Notes under the pieces: generated by a model
The model's input: only the letters and a program-made list of their open reading frames with translations
Databases searched by the model: none
Told to the model about the DNA's origin: nothing
Translations under genes and position numbers: made by a program
Shown here: one piece after another, positions 18,378 through 28,336 of the stretch
How the letters are laid out: each line of letters starts with the position of its first letter
How positions within the stretch are numbered: the stretch's first letter is position 1
Assembly: GCA_036351435.1 (NCBI GenBank)
Contig: JAZBPA010000065.1
Location: 20,394 to 84,393, forward strand
Length of the DNA stretch: 64,000 nucleotides
Direction: 5' to 3'
From: JAAUQA01 sp036351435
GTDB lineage: Bacteria; Pseudomonadota; Gammaproteobacteria; Competibacterales; Competibacteraceae

Positions 18378-18677
18378 TCAGCCAGCGAACTGCTGGGCTG
18401 CGGTATTGTTGCTGGCAATCTGCGCGATAAACGCAGCATGGGCTTGGCTGTCAGATTCCTTTAACTCTTGCAAAGCGGTTCTGAAACGCTGTACTTGAGC
18501 ATCATGTGCTTGTAGTAGCTCGTTTAATTGAGTCGCTTCCTCGGTATTGGGCTGGCCATATTTTTGGTATTTGTCAGTCAGCTGCTGCATATAAGCGAAA
18601 TGGGCTTGCTTGGTCAGTTTCATTTGCTCATAAGCCGAGCAGGCTGATTGCGCCGCCATTGGTAAATCGTCATTCAT
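18378..18677 (-). CDS. Small helical hypothetical protein
   Basis: A 99-residue, Gln/Ala-rich, almost wholly helical protein with no signal peptide. The ATG at 18677 has a good GAGGA sequence upstream, and its stop lies 4 bases from the convergent hydrolase-OsmC stop, which supports a real gene. It is divergent from the MATE transporter. I do not recognise the family; a coiled-coil or small cytoplasmic accessory role is all that can be said. Confidence 0.65.
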   Translation of the reverse strand: MNDDLPMAAQSACSAYEQMKLTKQAHFAYMQQLTDKYQKYGQPNTEEATQLNELLQAHDAQVQRFRTALQELKESDSQAHAAFIAQIASNNTAAQQFAG

Positions 18678-18753
18678 TGCTAATCCTCACAGTGGTCACT
18701 GATCTGCCTCAACCACCTTCGATGCTATCTTATCAAGCGCTGCGACTATCATC

Positions 18754-20100
18754 ATGCCTTTGACATCCAGTCGGGTTATCGCGGAAATCCTGGCATTGCT
18801 GCGCTTGGGTGGTCCGCTTATGGTAGCCCAGATTTCTTATATGTTAATGGGTTTTGCCGATACCGTAATGGTGGGTAAAGTCGGCGCCTTGGAGTTAGCT
18901 GCTGTCGCGATTGGTACCAGTTTCTGGCATCCCCTGTATTTATTGAATTTGGGGATATTGATGGCGACCAGTCCTTCTGTTGCGCATCTGTATGGGGCCG
19001 GCAAACCATTGGAAATCGGTGGCTTAGTTCGTCAGGGCTTGTGGTTAAGCCTGTTGTTGAGCATACCGGCTTTCTTGTTGCTGCGAAGCACAACTGGATT
19101 TATGCATTGGCTAGCGGTCGACCCGCCCATCATCCCGGTAACTGATGACTATCTTGAAGCACTGTCCTGGGGGATTCCCGCTGTATTCGCGTATACCGTG
19201 TTGCGTTTTCTGAGCGAGGGCATTGGTTTTACCCGCCCTATCATGGTCATTGGTTTTATTGGATTGTTGATTAACGTAGCTCTTAATTACCTTCTCATCT
19301 ATGGCAAATGGGGATTACCGGCGTTAGGGGCAACAGGATGTGGTTTGGCGACTGCGTTGACGCTGTGGATCATGTTGGCTTGTATGCTGGCGCTAAATAT
19401 GCGGCATTACCGTTATCACACGTTTGCCTGTTTTGCTAGTTGGGATTGGCCCCATTGGCAAGAACTACGACCTTTGTTAGCTCTGGGGCTACCGATCGGG
19501 TTCAGTATTTTCGCAGAATCCAGCATTTTTGCTGCTGTCGCGTTAGCTTTAGGCTTCTTGGGAGCTACTGTAGTTGCAGGCCATCAGATCGCGTTGAATG
19601 TGGCTGGGATGAGTTTTATGTTACCACTCAGCTTGGCGATGGCGATTACTGTCCGAGTTGGGCAAGCGATGGGACGCGGTTCACCGATTGAGGCCCGATT
19701 TAGCGGTGCTATCGGCATCATGCTGGGTGGCGTGATTATGGCTGTCATGGCGGTGCTTATATTCACACTCGCTGAGCCGATTAGTAGCATTTATACCGAG
19801 GATGTTGAAGTGCTTGCCATCGCGACTCATTTGCTGCTATTCGCGGCGCTTTTTCAAATTTCAGATGGCTTGCAAGTTTCAGCTAATGGTGCCCTGCGTG
19901 GCTTTAAAGACACCCGTATTCCGTTCTTGGTGACTGTGTTGGCTTACTGGATAGTGGGATTTCCTACCGGTTATATTCTGGGCGTTATGCTAATGATGGG
20001 AGCTTCAGGGATGTGGCTAGGTTTGCTTGCCGGTTTGTCAGTTGCCGCAGTTTTATTGAATGTCCGTTTTTGGTTGATCTCCAAAAAGATGATGGTATAA
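18754..20100 (+). CDS. norM: MATE family multidrug efflux transporter
   Basis: A 448-residue integral membrane protein with about 12 hydrophobic segments in two similar halves. The N terminus (LGGPLMVAQISYMLMGFADTVMVG) and the VAGHQIALN segment at the start of the second half are diagnostic of NorM-type MATE carriers. These export cationic drugs or metabolites in exchange for sodium ions or protons across the inner membrane. The natural substrate is not evident. The length is typical. The gene name follows the closest well-known member and is not proof of orthology. Confidence 0.9.
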   Translation: MPLTSSRVIAEILALLRLGGPLMVAQISYMLMGFADTVMVGKVGALELAAVAIGTSFWHPLYLLNLGILMATSPSVAHLYGAGKPLEIGGLVRQGLWLSLLLSIPAFLLLRSTTGFMHWLAVDPPIIPVTDDYLEALSWGIPAVFAYTVLRFLSEGIGFTRPIMVIGFIGLLINVALNYLLIYGKWGLPALGATGCGLATALTLWIMLACMLALNMRHYRYHTFACFASWDWPHWQELRPLLALGLPIGFSIFAESSIFAAVALALGFLGATVVAGHQIALNVAGMSFMLPLSLAMAITVRVGQAMGRGSPIEARFSGAIGIMLGGVIMAVMAVLIFTLAEPISSIYTEDVEVLAIATHLLLFAALFQISDGLQVSANGALRGFKDTRIPFLVTVLAYWIVGFPTGYILGVMLMMGASGMWLGLLAGLSVAAVLLNVRFWLISKKMMV

Positions 20101-20202
20101 GAACAAACTAATCACAGCACAAAAAAACATAAAAACCCCGCACCCATATTCTCTGATGATGGTATAAGAAGGGGTTATTTATAGGCCGCCTATCGACAAC
20201 TG

Positions 20203-21207
20203 CTACCGCCGGTCTCCGCTGATTAAATCGCCCAACCCTCCTAGCACGGAACCTTCGCCCTGCCTTCGGTTACCTGATTGTGGCGAACAGGCCAGCATAC
20301 GGCCTGCTAGGCGGGAGAACGGCAAGGATTGCAACCATACATGGCCCGGCCCACGCAGATTCGCGAAAAACAGCCCCTCACCACCAAACAGACCCGTTTT
20401 AATTCCACCCACCTGCTGGATGTCGAACGCTACGCTCTCCTGAAAAGCGACAACACAACCGGTATCGACGTGTAATTCTTCACCAGAAGCTAACTGTTTC
20501 TCGTGAATGGTGCCGCCAGCATGAACGAACACCATACCGTCACCTTCTAGTTTCTGCATGATAAATCCTTCACCGCCAAACAACCCGGTCAGAATTTTAC
20601 GTTGAAAGTGAATGCCGATACTGACGCCACGTGCGGCCGCCAGAAAACTATCCTTCTGGCAGATCAACCGCCCGCCCAGCTTTTCTAAAGACAATGCCAG
20701 GATATTCCCCGGAAAAGGCGCAGCGAACGCAACATGTGCTTTGCCGTGATTACCAGCATGAGTAAACACAGTGATGAACAGACTTTCCCCGGTCAGCAGC
20801 CGCTTACCCGCGCCGAGCAATTTACCCATGAAACCGGTATTCGCAGCTTCTTGAGAACCGTCCCCAAAGATACTTTGCATCTGTATACAAGTATCCTTGT
20901 ACATCATTGCACCGGCTTCAGACACTGCACTTTCGCCGGGATCCAGTTCTACTTCCACGAACTGCATCTCGTGACCGTGAATCACATAATCAATTTCATC
21001 GTTACGCAGTGTGGATGAGGGCGGGCTGGGGACGGCGGGTGAATTAGCCTGGGTCAAGTCGGCCACCTCGTTTATCGGTAGCCAACCGGACAAACCATCG
21101 TGCCAAGCATGACCCTGGGGATTAGCTGAAGCTTGGGAGCGGGCCTGCTCAAGTGTCATCGGACCGGTCTGTTGACCGTTATAGCTGAGGTACCATTGCT
21201 GCGCCAT
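20203..21207 (-). CDS. AIM24 / TIGR00266-family protein with N-terminal GYF_2 domain
   Basis: A 334-residue protein. Residues about 5-50 form a GYF_2 (DUF4339) module: QWYLSYNGQQTGPMTLEQ, with the trailing W-x2-GLSGWLPI. The rest is an AIM24-like beta-sandwich (EMQFVEVELDPGE, SEAGAMMY, GGEGFIMQKLEGDG, LFANLRGPG). The biochemical role of bacterial AIM24 proteins is poorly known; GYF_2 is a putative proline-rich-peptide or protein-interaction module. The start is the ATG at 21207, six bases after AAGGGG. It stands alone between norM and suhB. Confidence 0.85.
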   Translation of the reverse strand: MAQQWYLSYNGQQTGPMTLEQARSQASANPQGHAWHDGLSGWLPINEVADLTQANSPAVPSPPSSTLRNDEIDYVIHGHEMQFVEVELDPGESAVSEAGAMMYKDTCIQMQSIFGDGSQEAANTGFMGKLLGAGKRLLTGESLFITVFTHAGNHGKAHVAFAAPFPGNILALSLEKLGGRLICQKDSFLAAARGVSIGIHFQRKILTGLFGGEGFIMQKLEGDGMVFVHAGGTIHEKQLASGEELHVDTGCVVAFQESVAFDIQQVGGIKTGLFGGEGLFFANLRGPGHVWLQSLPFSRLAGRMLACSPQSGNRRQGEGSVLGGLGDLISGDRR

Positions 21208-21324
21208 CAACAACCCCTTTCAACGAAATCACACCAATAAAATGGACTTTGGTTTTATTTGAATTTTTGCGAATTTGCACCAGGCTTGCAAACCTGCCTC
21301 TAAACATAGAGCCCAACACTGGGT

Positions 21325-22128
21325 TTAATTAGCCAACGCAGGAGTCAGATGCGGCTTTATTGTTTGCAGCAAAACTTTGAATAGTTTTGCATTACCCGCG
21401 ACAATGTTGCCATTTTTTAGGAAATTATGACCGCCACTGAAATCACTCACCAATCCGCCCGCTTCTTGTACCAACAGAGCACCTGCCCCAATATCCCAAG
21501 CGTTGAGGCCGATCTCCCAAAATCCATCCAAGCGCCCTGCCGCTACATATGACAAATCCAAGGCTGCTGCACCGGCTCGCCGCAACTCGCCACAGCGCGT
21601 GAATAGGCTTCCGAACATATTAAGATAAGCGGGGATATGCTCGGGTTGACGAAGCGGAAATCCTGTACCTAACAGCGCTGATTCTAAATTCGGCACAGCT
21701 TTAACCCGAATTCGCCGATCATTTAGGCGTGCTCCATTACCGCGTGCGGCAGTGAACATTTCCTGTCTGAGAGGATCATAAACCACGCCTATTTCCAATC
21801 GCCCTTTGAAGCGCAAGGCAATGGATACAGCGAAGTGGGGAAATCCATGGATAAAATTGGTGGTGCCATCCAAAGGATCAATCAGCCACTGATATTCGTC
21901 ATCAGTGCCTTGTGTATTGCCCCGTTCCTCAGCCAGGATGCTGTGGCTAGGAAAGGCCTTGCGCAGGACATAAATAATCTCTTGTTCCGCTTGAACATCG
22001 GCTTCGGTGACAAAATCATTGCGTTGCTTGACATTAACGGTAAGTCTGTCTAACCGTTCCCAATAGCGCAGTATAACCTTGCCCGCATTGAGCGCAGCAC
22101 GTTGGGCAATAGTAACCGTAGGATGCAT
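21325..22128 (-). CDS. suhB: Inositol-1-monophosphatase family protein SuhB
   Basis: A 267-residue, metal-dependent phosphatase. The metal-binding motif DPLDGTTNFIHG and the C-terminal WDIGAGALLVQEAGG are both intact. It hydrolyses inositol monophosphate; in E. coli the protein also joins rRNA antitermination complexes. It is divergent from trmJ with 51 bases between starts, the same neighbourhood as in E. coli and many Gammaproteobacteria, which supports the name. Confidence 0.94.
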   Translation of the reverse strand: MHPTVTIAQRAALNAGKVILRYWERLDRLTVNVKQRNDFVTEADVQAEQEIIYVLRKAFPSHSILAEERGNTQGTDDEYQWLIDPLDGTTNFIHGFPHFAVSIALRFKGRLEIGVVYDPLRQEMFTAARGNGARLNDRRIRVKAVPNLESALLGTGFPLRQPEHIPAYLNMFGSLFTRCGELRRAGAAALDLSYVAAGRLDGFWEIGLNAWDIGAGALLVQEAGGLVSDFSGGHNFLKNGNIVAGNAKLFKVLLQTIKPHLTPALAN

Positions 22129-22179
22129 ATTAATTCAGTTTGCAAAGACCAACATGATAGCAGAATCCTATATTTCAAA

Positions 22180-22911
22180 ATGAATTTACAGCGCGTGCGC
22201 ATCATTCTGGTGGAAACCTCTCACCCCGGTAACATCGGGGCTGTAGCCCGGTCCATGAAAACCATGGGTTTGGAACGTCTCGTTTTGGTCGATCCAGTAC
22301 ACTTCCCTCACAGCGAAGCAATTGCACGATCTACCGGGGCCATTGATGTATTGGAACGAGCGCAGGTGGTCAGTAGCCTTACAGAAGCACTGGCGGGTTG
22401 TCAGCTAGTGATCGGCACCACGGCTCGTCAACGGGGCATGTCGGTGCCGGTGTTGGAACCGCGCGAGTGCGCAGCACTGGCCAGTTCACAAGGAGGAGCA
22501 GTTGAGGTCGCTGTGGTATTCGGCAGGGAACGTTCCGGCTTGCACAACGAGGAGACAGATCAATGCAACTTTTTGGTGCGCATTCCGACTAATCCAGCAT
22601 TCAGTTCGTTAAATTTAGCGGCGGCGGTGCAAGTGCTGGCTTACGAACTACATTTAGCAGCCCGCTCGGCTCAGCCTAGCCCAGCCCAGCACGATGCTGA
22701 ACTGCTGGCACCTGCTGATGAAATGGCACGCTTTTATCATCATTTAGAGCAAGTTTTGCTAACAACCGGATTTCTGGACCCCACCAACCCCCGCCTGATT
22801 ATGCGCCGTCTACGACGCTTGTTTAACCGAACGCAACCGGACCAGCGTGAGGTTAACATATTGCGCGGCATTCTGACCTCGGTACAACAGGCGCTAAAGC
22901 ATCCTTCGTGA
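22180..22911 (+). CDS. trmJ: tRNA (cytidine/uridine-32-2'-O)-methyltransferase TrmJ
   Basis: A 243-residue SPOUT methyltransferase. VRIILVETSHPGNIGAVARS is the typical N terminus, and the knot motifs VVFGRERSGLHNEE and RIPTNPAFSSLNLAAAVQ are conserved. It methylates the 2'-O of nucleotide 32 in several tRNAs using S-adenosylmethionine. The frame is open to 22102, but MNLQRVRI at 22180 matches the family start. An iscR gene, often next in line, is absent; the prkA operon follows instead. Confidence 0.93.
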   Translation: MNLQRVRIILVETSHPGNIGAVARSMKTMGLERLVLVDPVHFPHSEAIARSTGAIDVLERAQVVSSLTEALAGCQLVIGTTARQRGMSVPVLEPRECAALASSQGGAVEVAVVFGRERSGLHNEETDQCNFLVRIPTNPAFSSLNLAAAVQVLAYELHLAARSAQPSPAQHDAELLAPADEMARFYHHLEQVLLTTGFLDPTNPRLIMRRLRRLFNRTQPDQREVNILRGILTSVQQALKHPS

Positions 22912-23032
22912 AGCTGCGCACAGGCTTGGCTTACTTGGCCCTGCTTACTAACTCTCCACTGGCAAACCAAGGTCAGCCAATACTCCGACAGCCACTGCCG
23001 GGATTAAAATAATGCAACTTACTTAAACGAAC

Positions 23033-23049
23033 TTGGTCCGTTAATTGCT
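23033..23049 (+). promoter_or_regulatory. Sigma-54 (RpoN) promoter of the prkA operon
   Basis: TTGGTCCGTTAATTGCT matches the sigma-54 consensus YTGGCACGRNNNTTGCW at nearly all fixed positions. GG lies at -24, GC at -12, and exactly ten bases separate them. The predicted start of transcription is near 23060, leaving a leader of about 50 bases before the prkA ATG. In E. coli the homologous yeaGH operon is in the NtrC/RpoN regulon, so the position makes sense. No enhancer-binding-protein site was recognised upstream. Confidence 0.7.
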
Positions 23050-23110
23050 GAGACACAGCGTTATATGCACTCTGACAGTGCGCTTATAGCCATCTTGAGG
23101 TGACCCAATT

Positions 23111-25033
23111 ATGAGCATATTCAGCCGTTACCAATCGCGCTATGAAAAGGCCCGTGAAGAGGTTTATACCATCCAAGAATATTTAGAGATCTGTAAAAAC
23201 GATCCCAGTGCTTATGCAACGTCTGCCGAGCGCCTGCTAATGGCAATCGGCGAACCTGAGTTAGTTGATACCCGTCTGGATCCCCGTTTAAGTCGAATTT
23301 TTTCCAACAAAGTGGTCAAAAAATACCCGGCTTTCGAGGAGTTTTATGGCATGGAAGAAGCCATTGAACAAATCGTTTCTTACTTGAAACACGCCGCCCA
23401 AGGTTTGGAAGAGAAGAAACAGATCCTGTATTTGTTGGGCCCGGTGGGTGGCGGTAAATCATCACTGGCTGAGCGCCTCAAAGCGCTGATGGAAAAAGTA
23501 CCTTTCTATGCTATTCAGGATTCGCCGGTGTTCGAATCTCCGCTAAGTCTGTTCTCTCCTGAGGAAGATGGCCCCATTCTGGAAGAAGATTACGGTATTC
23601 CGCGTCGCTATCTGAAAAACATCATGTCGCCCTGGGCAGTAAAACGCTTGCATGAATTCAACGGCGACATCACCCAATTCAAGGTTGTTAAACACTACCC
23701 GTCTATTTTGAATTTAATTGCCATCGCGAAAACCGAGCCGGGCGATGAAAACAACCAAGATATTTCCGCATTAGTGGGCAAGGTGGATATCCGACAGTTA
23801 GAGCACTACGCTCAGAACGACCCCGATGCTTATAGCTATTCGGGCGCCCTATGTCGTGCTAATCGGGGCATGATGGAATTTGTGGAGATGTTTAAAGCGC
23901 CTATCAAAGTCTTGCATCCCCTACTGACTGCAACGCAGGAAGGCAATTACAACGGTACCGAAGGCTTATCAGGCTTACCTTTTGACGGCATCATTCTGGC
24001 GCACTCCAATGAATCGGAATGGCAAACCTTCAAGAACAACAAAAACAACGAGGCGTTCATTGACCGCGTTTATATCGTTAAGGTGCCCTACTGCTTGCGC
24101 GTTTCGGAAGAGGTGCGGATCTATGAAAAATTACTTTGGGAAAGCTCTCTAAATGATGCCCCTTGCGCACCCGGCACCTTGGAAATGCTGGCACAGTTCA
24201 CTATTCTGTCGCGCCTGAAGGAACCCGACAACTCCAGTATTTTCTCCAAGATGCGCGTGTATGACGGAGAGAACCTCAAAGACACCGATCCCAAAGCCAA
24301 ATCTATGCAGGAATACCGTGACTACGCCGGCGTAGACGAAGGCATGGCCGGCATTTCAACTCGGTTTGCCTTCAAAATTCTGTCCCAGGTCTTCAACTTC
24401 GATAATAGCGAAGTGGCTGCTAATCCGGTGCATCTGCTCTACATCCTAGAGCGACAAATAGAGCGCGAACAGTTCCCGCCGGAAATAGAGGAAAAACATC
24501 TGGGTTTCCTCAAGGGTTATCTTGCCCCGCGGTATGCTGAATTTATCGGCAAGGAGTTGCAAACGGCTTATCTGGAATCTTATGCCGAATACGGTCAGAA
24601 TATCTTTGATCGCTATGTCACGTATGCGGACTATTGGATTCAAGATCAAGAGTTTCGCGACCCGGATACCGGCGAGATCTTCGACCGTGCTTCACTGAAC
24701 ACTGAGTTGGAGAAAATCGAGAAACCGGCAGGTATCAGCAATCCAAAGGATTTTCGCAACGAAATCGTCAACTTCGTGTTGCGGGCACGGGCCAATAACA
24801 ACGGCCGGAACCCGAACTGGACCAGCTACGAGAAGTTACGCACCGTTATTGAGAAGAAAATGTTCTCCAATACGGAAGAGTTGCTGCCGGTGATCTCGTT
24901 CAACACCAAAGCCTCTACTGAGGATCAGAAGAAGCATGAAGAGTTCGTCAACCGCATGGTGACTAAAGGGTACACGCCAAAGCAAGTGCGCCTGTTGTCA
25001 GAATGGTATCTGCGAGTACGTAAAGCTTCCTGA
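23111..25033 (+). CDS. prkA: PrkA-type serine protein kinase (YeaG)
   Basis: A 640-residue protein, close to the 644 residues of E. coli YeaG. The N-terminal half is an AAA-like domain with Walker [10 protein letters not shown] near 110-118, and the C-terminal part is the PrkA kinase-like domain. PrkA/YeaG acts in the cytoplasm in nutrient stress, stationary phase and nitrogen starvation; both kinase and Lon-like protease activities have been reported for the family. GAGGTGA lies 8 bases before the ATG. It is the first gene of a prkA-yeaH-spoVR operon with a sigma-54 promoter. Confidence 0.96.
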   Translation: MSIFSRYQSRYEKAREEVYTIQEYLEICKNDPSAYATSAERLLMAIGEPELVDTRLDPRLSRIFSNKVVKKYPAFEEFYGMEEAIEQIVSYLKHAAQGLEEKKQILYLLGPVGGGKSSLAERLKALMEKVPFYAIQDSPVFESPLSLFSPEEDGPILEEDYGIPRRYLKNIMSPWAVKRLHEFNGDITQFKVVKHYPSILNLIAIAKTEPGDENNQDISALVGKVDIRQLEHYAQNDPDAYSYSGALCRANRGMMEFVEMFKAPIKVLHPLLTATQEGNYNGTEGLSGLPFDGIILAHSNESEWQTFKNNKNNEAFIDRVYIVKVPYCLRVSEEVRIYEKLLWESSLNDAPCAPGTLEMLAQFTILSRLKEPDNSSIFSKMRVYDGENLKDTDPKAKSMQEYRDYAGVDEGMAGISTRFAFKILSQVFNFDNSEVAANPVHLLYILERQIEREQFPPEIEEKHLGFLKGYLAPRYAEFIGKELQTAYLESYAEYGQNIFDRYVTYADYWIQDQEFRDPDTGEIFDRASLNTELEKIEKPAGISNPKDFRNEIVNFVLRARANNNGRNPNWTSYEKLRTVIEKKMFSNTEELLPVISFNTKASTEDQKKHEEFVNRMVTKGYTPKQVRLLSEWYLRVRKAS

Positions 25034-25044
25034 GGGTATTCGGC

Positions 25045-26313
25045 ATGCCAACCGTTATTGACAGACGTCTGGACGGAAAAAACAAGAGCGCCGTCAATCG
25101 GCAGCGTTTCATTCGCCGCTTCAAGCATCAGCTCAAAAGAGCGGTAAATGACGCGATGAACGGCCGCTCTATCACCGATATGAATAGCGGTGAGAAAGTC
25201 AGCATTCCGACTCGCGATATTTCCGAACCGGTTTTTCACCATGGTCCGGGAGGACGCCGTGAAATCGTTCATCCCGGCAACAAGGAGTTCGTAACCGGTG
25301 ACCGTGTCCCCCGGCCACGAGGGGGCCGCGGTGGCGGCGGTGGTAGCGGCCAGGCGAGCAATAGCGGTGCAGGCGAAGATGAGTTCGTGTTCCAGCTGTC
25401 CCGGGAAGAATTCCTGGAATTGTTTTTCGAGGATCTGGAACTGCCTAACTTAGTCAAAACTCAGTTGGCCAAAGCGCAAGAATTCAAACCGATACGCGCC
25501 GGGTTTTCCACAGCCGGCATTCCACCTAATATTCATATCGTGCGTTCGTTGAAAAGCGCCCTGGCACGCCGTATAGCACTCTCGGCTCCTCATAGCGGAC
25601 GGTTAAAAGAGAAAGAACACGAATTGGAGTTGCTGCTGGCAGATACGGAAGAATCCGATCCTCGCGTGCTGGCCTTACGCGAAGAAATCAGCCGGTTGAA
25701 AACGCGCATTCGCGCTATTCCGTTTATCGATACTTTCGATTTACGTTACGCCAATCGAGTTTTGCAACCTCAACCTACCACCCAGGCAGTGATGTTTTGC
25801 CTGATGGATGTCTCCGGTTCCATGGACAAAACCCGTAAGGATTTGGCCAAACGTTTCTTTACCCTGTTGTACCTATTTCTGAAGCGCAACTATGAGCGTA
25901 TCGATGTCGTTTTCATCCGTCATCACACAGTAGCCAAAGAGGTTGACGAAGAAGAGTTTTTCTATTCCCGGGAAACGGGCGGCACCGTGGTTTCCAGTGC
26001 GTTGATTCTGATGCGTGAAATTATTCGCGAACGCTACCCGGTCGCCAGTTGGAACATCTACGCAGCGCAAGCGTCGGATGGTGACAACTGGCATCATGAC
26101 TCGCCGAGTTGCCGCGACCTATTGCTGACTCACATTATCCCGCTGGTGCGCTATTTCGCCTATATTGAAATCACCCCGGATCGGCATCAAAGCCTCTGGG
26201 AAGTCTACGAGGAAGTGAAAAATACTTATCCCCAGTTCGCCATGCGACAAATCGACGGTCCCTCGGATATTTACCCGGTTTTCCGAGACTTATTCAAGAG
26301 GCGTGTAGCATGA
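25045..26313 (+). CDS. yeaH: YeaH/YhbH family protein (DUF444) with VWA-like domain
   Basis: A 422-residue protein. The N-terminal part is basic, a Gly-rich linker lies near 92-110, and the C-terminal half is a von Willebrand A-like fold with the MIDAS motif DVSGS near 255-259. The family always travels with PrkA and is thought to be its partner or substrate; the molecular role is unsettled. It begins 11 bases after prkA and overlaps spoVR by ATGA, so the three are made together. Confidence 0.94.
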   Translation: MPTVIDRRLDGKNKSAVNRQRFIRRFKHQLKRAVNDAMNGRSITDMNSGEKVSIPTRDISEPVFHHGPGGRREIVHPGNKEFVTGDRVPRPRGGRGGGGGSGQASNSGAGEDEFVFQLSREEFLELFFEDLELPNLVKTQLAKAQEFKPIRAGFSTAGIPPNIHIVRSLKSALARRIALSAPHSGRLKEKEHELELLLADTEESDPRVLALREEISRLKTRIRAIPFIDTFDLRYANRVLQPQPTTQAVMFCLMDVSGSMDKTRKDLAKRFFTLLYLFLKRNYERIDVVFIRHHTVAKEVDEEEFFYSRETGGTVVSSALILMREIIRERYPVASWNIYAAQASDGDNWHHDSPSCRDLLLTHIIPLVRYFAYIEITPDRHQSLWEVYEEVKNTYPQFAMRQIDGPSDIYPVFRDLFKRRVA

Positions 26314-27809
26314 CTCATCGCGTGATCTCTGATTCTTCGGAATGGACCTTCCCTTTGCTGGAACGTTACGACCGGGAAATCGGGCGTATTGCCGCAGATT
26401 TCGGACTTGATACTTACCCCAATCAGATTGAGATCATCACCGCCGAGCAGATGATGGACGCTTATTCGTCGGTTGGCATGCCGATCGGCTATCACCATTG
26501 GTCTTATGGCAAGCAATTCTTGCAAGTCGAACAGGATTACAAACGAGGTCAGATGGGCCTCGCTTATGAAATCGTCATTAATTCCGATCCCTGCATTGCT
26601 TATCTGATGGAAGAAAACACCATGGCCATGCAGGCTTTGGTCATCGCCCATGCCAATTACGGTCACAATTCACTGTTTAAGGGCAATTACCTGTTCCGCA
26701 CCTGGACTAGCGCCGATGCCATTATTGATTATTTGGTTTTTGCCAGAAACTACATCGCTGAATGCGAAGAACGGTATGGTGCGGAAGAAGTTGAACTGCT
26801 ACTGGATTCTTGTCATACGCTAATGAACTACGGCGTGGACCGTTATAAACGCCCCTCTCCGCTATCTATTGAGGAGGAAAAACGGCGCCAGCATGAACGG
26901 GAGGAGTATCTGCAATTCCAGATCAACGACCTGTGGCGCACCATTCCTTCGAAGGAGAACCTAGCTGGCGCTGCGCAATACAGCCAGCGGTTTCCTGAGG
27001 AGCCTCAGGAGAATTTACTGTATTTTATTGAGAAAAATGCGCCTTTGTTGGAGCCCTGGCAACGCGAAGTGGTGCGTATTGTCCGTAAGATTGCGCAGTA
27101 TTTCTATCCCCAACGTCAGACTCAAGTCATGAATGAAGGCTGGGCCACGTTCTGGCACTACACCTTGCTTAATGCGCTATACGATCAAGGGTTCGTCACC
27201 GACGGCTTCATGATCGAATTTCTTCAGTCTCACACCAGTGTGGTTTATCAACCCACGTTCGATAGCCCGTACTATTCAGGCATGAATCCTTATGCATTGG
27301 GTTTCGCGATGATGAGCGACATCCGGCGTATCTGCGAACAACCGACGGCTGAAGATCGCTATTGGTTCCCGGATATCGCCGGCGGAGATTGGTTGAAAGT
27401 GATGGATTTTGCGATGCGGAATTTTAAGGATGAAAGTTTTGTTGCCCAATTCTTATCGCCCAAAATCATTCGTGATTTCAAACTATTCACAGTATTAGAC
27501 GATGATACCGACGAAAAACTAGAGATTGCCGCTATCCACGACGATACCGGTTATCGTTATGTTCGCCAAGCGCTGGCTGATCAATATAATCTGGGCAGCC
27601 GGGAACCAAATATTCAGATATACAATGTCGATCACCGTGGTGATCGTTCGCTGACATTATTACATACTCGGTATAACCGTAAACCGCTTAGCGATAACAC
27701 CTATGAGGTGTTAAAACATTTACATCGGCTATGGGGTTTTACAGTGCGCTTGGAAGCCATCGACGACCATGGTATGCATGAATTGATTGCGGAATGCCCG
27801 GAGCGCTAA
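26310..27809 (+). CDS. spoVR: SpoVR family protein (YcgB)
   Basis: A 499-residue protein, near the 510 residues of E. coli YcgB. It contains the conserved segments [23 protein letters not shown] (possible metal-binding histidines) and [10 protein letters not shown]. The name comes from a Bacillus gene for spore cortex formation, but the family is widespread in non-sporulating bacteria, where it is linked to stationary phase and stress. The ATG overlaps the stop of yeaH. It ends 11 bases from the convergent chpC stop. Confidence 0.95.
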   Translation: MTHRVISDSSEWTFPLLERYDREIGRIAADFGLDTYPNQIEIITAEQMMDAYSSVGMPIGYHHWSYGKQFLQVEQDYKRGQMGLAYEIVINSDPCIAYLMEENTMAMQALVIAHANYGHNSLFKGNYLFRTWTSADAIIDYLVFARNYIAECEERYGAEEVELLLDSCHTLMNYGVDRYKRPSPLSIEEEKRRQHEREEYLQFQINDLWRTIPSKENLAGAAQYSQRFPEEPQENLLYFIEKNAPLLEPWQREVVRIVRKIAQYFYPQRQTQVMNEGWATFWHYTLLNALYDQGFVTDGFMIEFLQSHTSVVYQPTFDSPYYSGMNPYALGFAMMSDIRRICEQPTAEDRYWFPDIAGGDWLKVMDFAMRNFKDESFVAQFLSPKIIRDFKLFTVLDDDTDEKLEIAAIHDDTGYRYVRQALADQYNLGSREPNIQIYNVDHRGDRSLTLLHTRYNRKPLSDNTYEVLKHLHRLWGFTVRLEAIDDHGMHELIAECPER

Positions 27810-27820
27810 CTGCTAAACTC

Positions 27821-28294
27821 TCAGCTATGCTGAATCAACGGCACCAAGGTCGTTCCGATGGCAGGCAGATCGGGAACAATTGTCAACTTTCGATTAATGA
27901 CCGCCCAGCCCAGCACTCCCTTATTGGGTTCATCCTTTTCGAGCATTTCAAGCGGTGTCTCACCGGTTGTGATTTGGGAACGGTCTAGATTGAGCAGGCG
28001 GGGCGCATCAGTACCCAATAGCCCCAGATAAGGCAATGCTTGATGGCCACTCAGCGCATTCACCATGACAATTCGGGAATGTGCTTCCATATCCGGGTCA
28101 GCGCCATAAATCAAACCCCCGAGATCCACCAACGGCACATTGAACGCGCGCCATAACATGGCACCTACAACCCAGCCCGGGGCCGCGTCAATTGTTAGTG
28201 GATTTGCGAAGGGCAACACTTCAATCATAGAACTACCGGGTAATATCCCCTGTCCGCCCCGAAAGGAAATCAGAAAGCTACGTAATGACTGCAT
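27821..28294 (-). CDS. chpC: CheW-domain protein of the Pil-Chp system (ChpC-like)
   Basis: A 157-residue protein that is almost entirely one divergent CheW domain (FRGGQGILPGSSMIEVLP, then FNVPLVDLGGL and an RIVMVNAL strand). It lies last in the pil-chp cluster, just after chpA, as chpC does in Pseudomonas. CheW-like adaptors link the receptor (PilJ) to the kinase (ChpA). The divergence from PilI, the other CheW here, suggests a different partner. Confidence 0.8.
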   Translation of the reverse strand: MQSLRSFLISFRGGQGILPGSSMIEVLPFANPLTIDAAPGWVVGAMLWRAFNVPLVDLGGLIYGADPDMEAHSRIVMVNALSGHQALPYLGLLGTDAPRLLNLDRSQITTGETPLEMLEKDEPNKGVLGWAVINRKLTIVPDLPAIGTTLVPLIQHS

Positions 28295-28336
28295 AGTATC
28301 TCACTCGGTATAGTTCCTCATCCTCAACATGGCAGC

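Noticed and set aside
20088..20170. 16-base direct repeat (GATGATGGTATAAGAA at 20088-20103 and 20155-20170) at the end of norM
   Set aside because: No integrase, insertion sequence or other mobile gene lies nearby. It looks like a small local duplication of the gene end, not an attachment site.
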